A stretch of 64,000 bases of DNA from Ceratothoa steindachneri (lineage: Eukaryota; Arthropoda; Malacostraca; Isopoda; Cymothoidae), in assembly GCA_963969495.1 (NCBI GenBank), contig OZ018321.1:65547035-65611034 (forward strand), in the 5' to 3' direction. The notes beneath the pieces were generated by a model. It was given only the letters and a program-made list of their open reading frames with translations. It made no database searches and was not told the DNA's origin. Within the stretch, counting starts at the first letter, position 1. The number at the start of each line of letters is the position of its first letter. Shown piece after piece: positions 11,546 through 20,929 of this stretch. Position numbers and translations under genes: made by a program.

Positions 11546-11554
11546 TGGTGTCAG
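11546..11554 (+). other. Candidate primer-binding site (tRNA-Leu type)
   Basis: TGGTGTCAG matches the start of the primer-binding site complementary to tRNA-Leu used by many LTR elements. It lies just after the (TA)n array rather than directly at the LTR. Confidence 0.5.
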
Positions 11555-11902
11555 GTTTTGAGGCTGAAGTCTTTGCTATTGAGAAGGTAAGCAGAAATAT
11601 TCTTGCGATCTATTTATCCCATTTATTGTGTGTACCCGCCTTTATATATAACATGTGTAAGTTTTGAGACCGTGCTTCTTATTTATTCCCCCCAGTGAAA
11701 TTTTACCCTTTCATACCAAAAAGGCTCAGTCTAGTTTTGTCCTCGGTGTTATGGGCAAAGTCAAAGACTCTCGTGTTAATTCGGGTATTTCTAAGTACTA
11801 TACGGAAATTATTAATCGCGCCATGTGTATGCCGAGTCAATTCGGGTCGACAATTTCGTTACGTTTTTAGTTAAAAAGGTTTAGTTCGAATTTGCAACCA
11901 TC

Positions 11903-12900
11903 ATGTTTTCATTCGCCTAATTGAAATTACAATTATCCGAAAAGGAGCTTCTGTCCTATATACAAGAAGAGAAAGCCGAGAGAGCGGAAAAAAGAGATAG
12001 AGAAGAACGAGGGAGAGCGGAAAGAAAAGAAAGAGAAGAACGAGAACGCATCCAACAACATGAACTGGAAATGAATAGATCGAGGATCGAACCGATCTCC
12101 ACCAACTCGTGCATGGACGTCCCACCAACTGTGTCAGTGAAGCTCCCCGTTTACAAGAAAGGAGAAGATTTTGGGTCCTATTTGACACAATTTGAAAATC
12201 TCTTTGAGCTTAACAACTGGGACATTAAAACGGATGGTCTCGCTAAACTCATACCGTTGTTTGTTCTAAGCTCCGAGATATTTTCATATCCCTTCCGTCG
12301 AAGGCAACAATCGATTATTCGACGTTAAAATTGGATTTGTTAGTCCTGTATAACATTACGCCCGATTTTTAGCGCATTAAATTTCGTCACGACCGTATAG
12401 AGCCCAACCAAACTTTTCGACAGCTTGGGTATACGCTTCAGAGACTTTTCAACTTCTGGCTCGATTCTTCGAAAGTTCCCACGATTATGAAGCGCTAGTC
12501 GGCTTCATTCTGAAGGACCAGCTTATGGCTTCACTATCTTCTGAGATTCGATCCTTTGTTAAGCACCGTAGATATTCCACCTTCAAGGAATGCATCAAGT
12601 AAGCCGGTGTATTCGCCGCGAGCCATAATTTCTACCCTATGGAAGGAAGAAAGTTTGATTCATCGTCCCCCAACAGTAAAATGGCAAACAATAATTTACA
12701 TCTTCTGACCCTAGTAGGTTTGTCAAAATGTCTGGTCCCTCTAAGGCCAGAATTTTTTCTTCGTCTGAACTTCGTGTCGTCAAGCCATTCTCGTTGAATC
12801 CCTCTTCGTTATACTTCCCCAGGAGGCCCATCCTGTGTTTCTCCTGCCGTGATGAAGGAAATTTGAAAACCAACCGACGTCAGAACCCCCAATTCCGTCC
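11903..12900 (+). pseudogene. Decayed gag of the second Gmr1-like element
   Basis: An ATG at 11903 gives MFSFA then a TAA; the same frame continues as LKLQLSEKELLSYIQEEK into a Glu/Arg coiled coil (ERAEKRDREERGRAERK), then a capsid start (VKLPVYKKGEDFGSYLTQFE). After a frameshift near 12290 the SCAN-like part is seen as TFRQLGYTLQRLFNFWLDSS and LSSEIRSFVKHR. The zinc knuckle near 12835-12880 reads CFSCRDEGNLKTNR: the first two Cys remain, but the His and last Cys positions are Asn and Arg, so it cannot bind zinc. No protease follows. The order matches the gag of the upstream Gmr1-like element. Confidence 0.8.
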
Positions 12901-13267
12901 TAGTTCTCTCAATCAAATGCACCAAACTTGTTCTTCCCCCTCGCCACCACCGTGGCATGTTGAACCGCCTCCCTCTTCGTTTGTGTGTATTATTTTTTTG
13001 TAAAGCTCTAGGTCGTTATCCACCTTAGGTGATCGATCCTTGTTTGAACCAATGTTAGTTCTTGTAGCTCTTGTGTTCTTGTCGAGTTCATTTATTCCTT
13101 GTGTTCCTGGATACTCTTTGTACGTAAATATGTCCGAACCCTTAAAGCGCGACCCGTTCAAGGTCAGGTATCCCCCAAGTGTCCCCTCCAATTAAGGTTG
13201 GGAAAATTTGAGACTTTTAATACCTCTCCAGCGGTTGTCAAATGTCCCTTTTTTTAAAGTAACATCT
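12901..13267. other. Residual internal DNA before the 3' LTR
   Basis: No protein motif recognised. A purine-rich AAGGTTGGGAAAA at about 13194-13206 could be a decayed polypurine tract. Confidence 0.3.
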
Positions 13268-13958
13268 TGTGAATAGAGAAGTTGTCAAGAATGGAAGCTT
13301 TTTGCCGCCATGTGTCCGTCGAAACCAGGAGTTCAGGCACGAAGTCAGTCTACATGAGTGAGGACCGTGAGAACAGTTAGAATATCAAACTACTTTCCGC
13401 GATAAGCGAGGGATTGGAATCTTAAACGCACGTTTCTGTCGCCTCGCGGTGCGTTATCAAGAAACCTCTGCGAGGGTAACATTTCCGGCTGGTCCCTAGA
13501 AATTGTTGGTCCCAATTGGGAAGGAACAGCATAGGCCTGCCTTTTTCAACGAAACACGTCATTCTCGATCGCGCTCCCCTTTCTCTAGGAGCCGAAGGCT
13601 AGAATTCTAGAGAAGAATCTGAGCCCCAGTCAATTGGCTCGTCTTTAGTTTCGGTACCTTTCGTTTGGTACAAATACTCCCTCTAGTTAGTGTTACTACT
13701 AGAGGTAAAACCTCCCGTGGTTAAAGTCCCTCAAATAACCATCCGATCCGCTGTTTTATCTCTTAAAGCCTCAAACATAAGCCAGGCTGAGACGACTTTG
13801 TGGCTACCTTGACGGTCATCCCTGTGTGCGTATGTACAGAGGCTCATATCGCTGCTCAACACCCCTGTAGAACTCTCACTGAGTTGAGTCAAGGTCACTC
13901 GTTGACCTTGAGCTTCCACGCATCTAAGCGGCATATATGTCGAGGACATTCTATAACA
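13268..13958 (+). repeat. 3' LTR of the second Gmr1-like element
   Basis: Second LTR copy, about 690 bp, ending ATTCTATAACA. Divergent from the 5' copy by substitutions and by a replaced segment at about 13795-13880. Confidence 0.8.
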
Positions 13959-14221
13959 TGTGTTTTGATAAACATGTCTGCACAGCTGTTTCGGCGTCTT
14001 CATGAATCTTTCGCGCGGCCCGAAATGGTCAGGAAAGATAGCGCGAGAATCACCTTTTCTGAGCGTGACCACGTGTGCGGGTGTAATATGCAAGCGTGTG
14101 TTTGTGTGAAAGCGTCTCAAATCCATTGAGCTCTATAGCCTTTACCACAACAGTATATATTATTATTTACATGGCCACATGTTATATATTATTATTTACA
14201 TGACAGAATGTTATACACCTT
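13959..14221. other. Unassigned; short tandem repeat at 14147-14205
   Basis: TATATTATTATTTACATG occurs twice in tandem. No gene recognised. Confidence 0.5.
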
Positions 14222-14346
14222 TAGTAGACTAATTGCACGTGCATAATTATCTGCCTGCCTATTTCAAGACTTCATATGATTTCCATAAGACTCATTTGTG
14301 AGACTTCATTGTTTATCCTAATCCACCTTGCTTTGGGGCACTACAA
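14222..14346 (+). repeat. Direct repeat R1, copy 2
   Basis: Same orientation as 1-133. The two copies bracket about 14 kb that includes both LTR elements. Confidence 0.75.
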
Positions 14347-15599
14347 ATTATCCACGTAAACAAAAGGGTTATAACAATAGGATTTTATGGAATACAAGCA
14401 TTTTCTCCTACAACTAAATTTGAATATATTAGTTATTCTACCAATATGATATCTCGATATTGAATTTAACTGGATAGGAAAAAATATAATTAATATCTTG
14501 GTGTTTGGAAATTAGGGAGTGATTTCATAATAGATTACAAGGCTATTTTGATGTTATTAAAATGCAATTTGTTTTCCCACAATGGTACAAATAATCGGTA
14601 GCGGATGCCCTGCCATCAGCGGCTGAGCATCCAGCTTGCTCTTGCTTATTCTTTAAGTGAGTAAGCTCGTATTTTTAGTCCACAGCATGTTACATAAGGC
14701 TTAGTTAGTTTACATGAACATTAACTTAGTCGTTTTGCTTAGCTAAGTCACATCGTTACACTAAACAAATTGTTTCTACCTTGTGTAATTTGAACAGTTC
14801 CCGAAAGATATCAACGATTATATACAACTGGTGGTTTTGTGACATTTCAGAGAGATATATTTGAGGGTTTGGAGAGGCTACTTTAATGCTCAGCATTTCG
14901 TGTCTTCCATTTCCTTATTAGACTGTGAATATTAGCTAATACTAGTTCTTCATGTATGAACAGAGAACCAGAATCTGCAACATTTAAAGTCAATTCGTTG
15001 TATCTTTATATATGTATACCACAATATCACTATTCGGTGGAACGCGACAGCTTTATTTCAGCTGAGGTCCAGTTTGCATCATAATGGAATAATTACCGTC
15101 TTTTTTTGCGTAAACCGAGGGAAAGGTCAAACAGAAGAAAAACGAAGCAGGAATACAAGCCAAAAAAACTAGAGTTAATTATTAGATTTCGGGTCTATAT
15201 TCTTCGTTATGGGGATACTATGTAGTTTAGAATAAATATGTGTTTAGGTGGATGAGAAAAAAAAGAGAATCTCGTTGGAAAGTAACAAATGATGGATGGG
15301 GAGTAATTATATTTCGTTTCCTTGATAGCTAAAACTAATGGACTTAAGAATATTTTGAAAATGGTTCGTAAACAACGTGTCGAAGGGAAAATGTGTTCAA
15401 GATACAGAGTAGCAAAAAAAGAGCTCAGATTTAGGCAATTAAGGAATTTGAATAGAATTCTCATTAGATACCCTATTAAGTTATATTTAAAGAAAAAGTT
15501 AGTACACAAGAGCGAAAAAACCTTAGTATCAAGTGAAGTCACAGTAGGTTGAAAGGATATCAGCAGAAAATCAAACTTACACCCTTTTAAAATAATGTT
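14347..15599. other. AT-rich region, no gene; contains one copy of a 56-bp repeat
   Basis: 14988-15043 is repeated at 15659-15713 (AATTCGTTGTATCTTTATAT, then CACTATTCGGTGG in both). A basic plus-strand frame at 15322-15552 (76 codons, 27 Lys/Arg) has no recognisable domain. The hydrophobic minus frame over it is probably just its AT-rich complement. Confidence 0.45.
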
Positions 15600-15895
15600 T
15601 CACTCTGAATTTTCACTTACTGTTTCACTCGATTCTTCACCGCTCGATTTTTCAGCATTTAAAATCAATTCGTTGTATCTTTATATATGTATACAACAAT
15701 ACCACTATTCGGTGGTTCGATTTTTCTAAGCTCGATTCTTCGTCGCTCGATTTTTTAACTATCGATTGTTCAACGTTTTATTCTTTACCACTTGATTCTT
15801 CACTAATCGATTCTTCAAAGCTCAATTCTTCAACGTTTTATTCTTTACTCTTCATCGCTCGATTCTTCAACGCTCAATGTTTCACTCAGATTAGG
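15600..15895. repeat. Degenerate minisatellite, CTCGATTCTTCA-type
   Basis: Around a dozen imperfect units of GCTCGATTCTTCA / CGATTTTTCA, about 12-15 bp each, with two longer ACGTTTTATTCTTTAC interruptions. Interrupted by the second copy of the 56-bp repeat at 15659-15713. Confidence 0.75.
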
Positions 15896-16742
15896 CCCAT
15901 TTTTAACTCCATTTTTCACTCAAAGAAAAGTATAGGAAAATGAATTATACTGATTAATGTTTTCCTTATGTTAAAATTAAATAAGTGAGGTGTTACACAA
16001 ATCAGAGTGACTTACTGGAGAGAAAAGGTGAAACGGCTTGCACCACTGGAAGAGAATTAAAATAAGCAAAAACCAGTAGATATTAAGATACATAAAAACA
16101 TCAAACGCCCAAATTAGGAGAAATTATTCTAAAATTGATAGTCGGTTTCTCATAAGTTGCCAGAAATCATTGTCATTTTTATAAAAGAAAACATAATTAA
16201 ATGAGTTAAGTATGAACTTAAATCAACAAAGTAGTTAAGATTATTATTAATAACGTTATACCAATGCTTAACTAAGTGTTGGATGCAAGATTTAAAATAA
16301 TCAGTCGTTTTTATAAGGAAAAGGACAAACACCCTATTTCATTAAGGAAGAGAGCAATAATTACAGACATAAATAGCACTGCAACATATACATATTCATA
16401 CAAGTACTTTATTGTAAATGAAAACAGCACAACTCTTGCAAAAAATACAAAACAGGATCATTATAAAATCTCCAAGACAAAATTTTACCCTTCCCTCAGA
16501 GAATACTTTTGAAGAGTCTTTCTCCTTCCGAAAATGCTTATCTCCGCAAATAAATATCAAGGAAGCACCTCAGGGCAACATTTTTTTTATTTAAAATTTT
16601 ACTTTCTCTTCCCAAAGACGCCAGCGAAGGCACAACTACCAAAATTACAAAAAAAGGCCAGGTAAATCTCAATTATAAAAAAAACGTATAAAGTAACTAC
16701 CAACAAAAACAAACAAACTAAAAACAACGAATAAATAGTTAC
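15896..16742. other. AT-rich region, nothing recognised
   Basis: Short frames at 16150-16332 (minus) and 16276-16512 (plus) have no family features. Confidence 0.4.
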
Positions 16743-18855
16743 AAAGCACGCTCAGGTGCCAGAATGAATTCAACCTCCCGCTGCGGCATTAGTGCGCAGG
16801 CAACATATGAAATATTAAATACTATGTAGGAGGGCCTCCTCCTCGCCATACTCACAGTACAGCACTCAGTAACAGGAAGAGAGTATGGGTGGGCATGGCG
16901 TCTCGTTTGTGTACATGATGTATAGTGTGGGTGCCAGTACGTTCCCTTGGGGAACGCCTGAGCGTGGTGTGAAAGGTTGTGAGAGGGTGTTGTTGTATTT
17001 TATGTGGCCTCTCCGTTCAGTAAGTTACTGCGAGAGGAGCCTTCTAGTGCAGAGAGGTAACTCTGTATTGTTGGCGAGTTTCCAACGGAGTCCCTCGTGA
17101 CACACTTTATCGAAGGCTTTCTCCACGTTATTGCTGATGGAAAGTGTCTTTTAAAGTATCTGCCGTTTTTTTTTGTATTCTGTCATGAACGATGGTCACG
17201 GCCGCCTGAGTAGACCGGCCCCTCCTGAACCCATATTGGTGGGGGGAGAACAAGTCCCTCTCTTCCAGGCATTCCTGTAGGCGGCAGTTGATCATGCGTT
17301 CTAGTATTTTGCCTAGGTGCTCTAATAGAGCAATAGACCTGTAATTGTTTGCGTGTTTGGGATCTTTGTTCGGTTTGTGTAGGAGTATGTTGTGAGAGAC
17401 TTTAAATATTTTGGGCAAGTGGCCTGAGGCTAGTGAGGCGTTAAATAGGTGTGTAAGTGTGGGTATATGTATGCGGGGAGATGTGTATTAGTGTGGCTGG
17501 TATATGTGGGACCGGGCGCGCGTTTTGATGTTTTAATGTAGTGTTTTGTTTCCTCGACAGTGATTGGAGTAGTCAAGGTGGATGTATAGTCGAGCAGCTC
17601 CATTCCTATCAGGGGGGCGGGCCTTAGCTCGTGAGTGTATACCCGATACAACTCTTGGACTTCCTGGAAGTGCTCCCGTGCGTGTGGATTTGGTGGGTTG
17701 TGTGTATGTACTGTGTCCCAATGGGACCTAAATGTGTCGAGGATGACGTTAGTGTCTGTTAGTGTTAGGTTGTTTACTTGGAGGGTGATGGGTTTTGGTG
17801 GGTCGGTGCCCATCATCCTTTTAACTTGCCGCCAGAGGAAGGAGGGGTTAGCGACACGGGTGTCGTCCGTGATGCGGACGAACTCACGCCACCACTGCTG
17901 GTTCCTGTCTAGCCGCACGCACTGTAGCATGCGGCACGTAAGTGATTAATGTTATGTTGTCGTGGGCCTCTAGAGTAGTGATTGTTGTACTGAGTGATCA
18001 GTCTCTGAGTGTGTATGGAAAATGTGTAATGATTTATGCAAGTATAGGTTTTTTGTGGTGTGTGTAGATTGCGTGCTGTGGTTATGGTGTTTATGATTGG
18101 GCACTAATGGTCGTCTAAAAGGTCTGGATTGGTGTGCTCCAGGTCGAGATTTTGTGACTTTTGAACTCTTCCCAGTTTTTGCTATTGTAGTCGAAGAGAG
18201 GTGGTGTAGGTATGAGTATGGGAGATGTGGATATGATTAGGCATATCGGTATGTGGTCAGAGAGTACGTGGGGCCCCGGTGATATGTGCGTGTAGAAGTG
18301 TGTAGCGTGGTCTTTACGGAAGACCACGTCCGGAGACGTGGTACCTCCGCGAGGACCAAAGAATGTGGAGAAGACAGGGCTGACGTACTCGCAGCGATAA
18401 CGCCGAAAGGCATCGGCCAGGTACCTTCCCGCGTCATTTGTACTGTTAGAAAGGAGTGTTGGGTAGAAAGGCGTAGAGGTCCCCCGCGAAGAAGATAGGA
18501 AGGTTGTGGTTAGATAAAGCCCTGAGTGGGGCTTCTATGTTTAAATGTAGGCGTGGTGGTCTGTAGTCTGTGGCCATTAGAATGGAGGCCGGAACTTGTC
18601 TGTATCTTGCAGGCTAGAAAGGAGTCGTCTTGTGTTTGTATGAAGGAGTGGTGTATGGAGCGCTTTACTAGGATCGCTGATCCTAGGTGCCGCTCCTGTG
18701 GAGATAGGTATGTATGGTAGCCTGCAATGCGGAGTCTGTTGTTGAGAGGGTGTAGGCTGGTTGAGTTCAAAAGTACTATGTCCGGTGGTCTTTGTGTGTT
18801 TAATACCATGTGGCGAATACCGTGCCAACTGAGTACGTTTAGCTGTGTCACGTTG
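16743..18855 (-). pseudogene. LINE-D ORF2: APE endonuclease plus reverse transcriptase, inactive
   Basis: ORF2 nicks target DNA (endonuclease) and copies the RNA (RT). The start reads QLNVLSWHGIRH with RPPDIVLLNSTSL (the expected catalytic Glu of NET is Ser), FFAGDLYA (usual GDFNA) and VLSDHIPI near 18240. A linker with SFLWRQVKRMMG follows, then RT fingers INCRLQECLEERDLFSPHQY and GFRRGRSTQAAVT (17128-17418), then VEKAFDKVC, SGVPQGNVLAPTLYIMYT. The catalytic YADD position reads YGEE at 16839-16850, destroying both aspartates. At least five frameshifts or stops. Sequence ends a little beyond motif C, so thumb and 3' UTR are missing. Confidence 0.85.
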
Positions 18856-20275
18856 AGGCGACGTATTGTCGTGGGCCGAGCGCGCGAGAGGCTGATTTTC
18901 CCGGTACCGTTCCTCTCTCCTTGGTTAATGACCAGGAGGCGTGAGGAGCCAGTACCTTTACGCGTATCGTCGACTGTGGTTTGGAAAGGTTGTCATTGGT
19001 GTTGTTGGGTGGGCAAGCCGTGGTGGAAGGAAGAGTGTGTTCTGTGGAAGAAGGTTTCGAGGTAGCGGTCGTGGAAGCAGGGTTGGAGATGGTAGAGTCT
19101 AGGAGGGGGCAGTTAGTAGCAGAGGTGGAGGGAGTAGAGCTAGAAGATGAGGGGCTAGAGATAGTAGGGAAGGTGCAGATTATAAGAGGGGGGTGTCAGG
19201 AGAGAGAGGAGGTTGAGACGAAGAAGAAGGGGTGGAAGGGAGTTGAGAAGGAACAGCATAGGGGGGGGGGGGTCAGCCTAAAGCGTCGTAGTGTGTATTG
19301 CGGGGTCGGCGGTTGTGGTAGAATTTTGTGTTTGTTACGGAGTGTTGTGAAAGGTGCGGTGGGCTTGGGGGAGGTGGAGGTTGTGGTGTCTGTGGGAGTG
19401 GGGTTGGAGGCTGTGAGAGGGGGGGTGGGGACGGTTGTAGGGGGTTGGTGGCAATAAGGGGAGGATTGGAGGTTGCCGAGGAGGGGAGTTCTGGGGGTAG
19501 GAGGGAGTTTAGGTAGAGAGGTGGAAGGAGTGGAAGCTGTGGAGGGAGCAGAAGAGGCATTTGGGAGAGAGATGGTAGCAGTGGGCAGAGGGGTAGGTAA
19601 GGAAGGTGAGGTGTGCGTGCCCACCGGGGTGGCGAGGAGTGGGGGTCTCTTGTGTGTATGCTCGTCTATCAGAGCGAACCGTTTCTCGGGCAAGGCGATC
19701 TGTACTAGGCCGTGCGAGGCGAACAGTGTGTTGAGTATGTTAGCGTATAGACGAGGGTCACCTCTCTTCATGTCTTTTGCCACCGTTGATAGCAAGGCCG
19801 CAAGGTGTAGCTTTGGTTGAATGGTCTCGTTGGGTGTATGATGTAGAGTGGTGGTGGGTGTGCAGTGTGGGGTGGGTGTTGAAAGTAGTGGAGGTCTCTG
19901 GGTTTGAGGTGATGGTGTGGGGTGGATGTCGGGATATGTGGGTGAGTTAGGGTTGCTGCTGGGGTTGGGTGTGACTGGGGTGGGATAGGAAGAGGTGTTG
20001 ACACCGTAGCGCCGGTAGCGGCGGCGAATGTTCTTGTGTGGGGTGGGGTGTGTGGTTGAGTAGGTGGGTTGTGAACGCCATATAGCCGCTACGGCGTCAT
20101 AGCGGGCCTTACTTAGTTAAGGACAGTTGGGGTTGACGGCGACATGGTCGCCGCCACAGTTGGAAAAGAGGGGTGTGGTGGCTGTGCAGGTGGTAAAGTG
20201 GTGGCCCACTTCACTTTACTTGGAGCAGCCTAGGTTTGCTCGGCAGTCACGTGTAGAGTATCCCGTTTTGTAACA
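18856..20275 (-). pseudogene. LINE-D ORF1 (gag-like, CCHC knuckles, Pro/Thr/Ser-rich)
   Basis: ORF1 of Jockey-like LINEs binds the element RNA. From about 20275 down I read a knuckle remnant with GYSTRDC, then CSK...GHHFTTC, then SNCGGDHVAVNPNCP followed by SKARYDAVAAIWRSQPTYS. This triple-knuckle order is typical. Downstream is a low-complexity Pro/Thr/His region, then ETIQPKLHLAALLSTVAKDM and a helical segment (YANILNTLFASHGLVQIALP) before another long Pro/Ser/Thr tail. Frameshifts near 20100 and 19190. The Gly/Glu-rich plus-strand frames here are antisense shadows. Confidence 0.78.
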
Positions 20276-20282
20276 CCGAGCA

Positions 20283-20410
20283 TGAAAATGAAGAAGAGAA
20301 CCTTAAATTGGGTACAAAGATGCGAAGGGAATGCCCATCACATAGTACAAACCAATGAAAAGATACAAAAATAAGACACAAAAATAACAATAAAAACAAC
20401 AATAGGCAAC
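20283..20410 (-). repeat. PLE 3' tail, inverted copy (left arm of a palindrome)
   Basis: Reverse complement of 39290-39440: TTGGTTTGTACTATGTGATG, GGGCATTCCCTTCGCATC, TTCATTTTCATGC. It therefore belongs to the same PLE family as the fragment at 38.8-39.5 kb. Confidence 0.85.
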
Positions 20411-20520
20411 TATGTCATAGGCGTTTCCTTCGTATCGTTGTACCCAATATAAGGTTGTATTTTCCATTTTCATTCTAATGCTTGCTCGGAATTCTTGAAA
20501 AAACTTACTGGCAGTTATAC
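20411..20520 (+). repeat. PLE 3' tail, forward copy (right arm of a palindrome)
   Basis: Same tail in direct orientation: TTTCCTTCGTATCGTTGTAC, CCATTTTCATTCTAATGCT, CTTGAAAAAACTTACTGGCA. Arms are almost contiguous, so together they can form a roughly 80-bp hairpin. Confidence 0.75.
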
Positions 20521-20929
20521 TTCAACTTCAGCAAAAGAGGAAATGTTTTGGGCGAACTTCCAAAAACGCCTCCGAAAAACCCCCTTGTCACAAAAGAGAG
20601 TATTATCACCCTCATTAACTAATTACTAATCTTCATCTTTTCTTTTTAGAGGGCCTACTTAGGCAGATGAAAGCCTAAGCCCCCAGACCTGCTCTCCTAA
20701 GTGACCTGCTGCCAGATGTGAGGAGGATTTGCCATTCACTTTTCGTCCCAACTATGCCGAGCAGTTGCATTGTCATAATTGGGGGCATTGGAGGAAGCTG
20801 GTTTGAGGATTAGCACACAGCCGAGAACAATGTCAGAAATAATTCCGAACAAGGGACGGACTGCAACCTCCGCTGCCCATTACAGAGGAGGAATCACATC
20901 ATAGGTAGGCTAGACAGGGAGGTCAGTCC
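20521..20929. other. Probable LINE-B 5' remnant, not resolved
   Basis: Near 20690-20830 short blocks (CAVALS-like, HNWGHWRKLV) recall a knuckle region of LINE ORF1 on the plus strand, but I cannot build a convincing frame. Confidence 0.3.

Larger units (their letters stand above)
10735..13958 (+). mobile_element. Second Gmr1-like Ty3/gypsy element, internally deleted
   Basis: Two direct repeats of about 0.7 kb (10735-11461 and 13268-13958) bracket a gag remnant of the same SCAN/CCHC type as the upstream element but clearly a different family: LTRs and gag do not match. No protease, integrase or RT is present; DNA between the gag end (about 12900) and the 3' LTR is unassigned. TTTGA occurs just left of the 5' LTR and a few bases right of the 3' LTR, but that is too weak to call a target duplication. 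Confidence 0.8.
16743..20275 (-). mobile_element. Jockey-like LINE (LINE-D), two ORFs, truncated at both ends
   Basis: Minus-strand non-LTR retrotransposon with ORF1 (three CCHC-type knuckles then a Pro/Thr-rich region) and ORF2 (APE-type endonuclease then RT). The 3' end is lost just after RT motif C (about 16840); the 5' end runs into a PLE tail at about 20280. ORF1 and ORF2 are adjacent near 18855. High GC on one strand and long Pro/Ser/Thr runs set it apart from neighbours. Distinct from the LINE family seen at 20.9, 40.7 and 60-64 kb. Confidence 0.87.

Noticed and set aside
15207..15542. 111-codon hydrophobic minus-strand frame
   Set aside because: AT-rich composition effect opposite a Lys/Arg-rich frame; no signal or family feature.
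18981..19820. Long Gly/Glu/Val-rich plus-strand frames
   Set aside because: Complement of the Pro/Thr/Ser-rich minus-strand ORF1 of LINE-D, which has zinc knuckles in the expected place.
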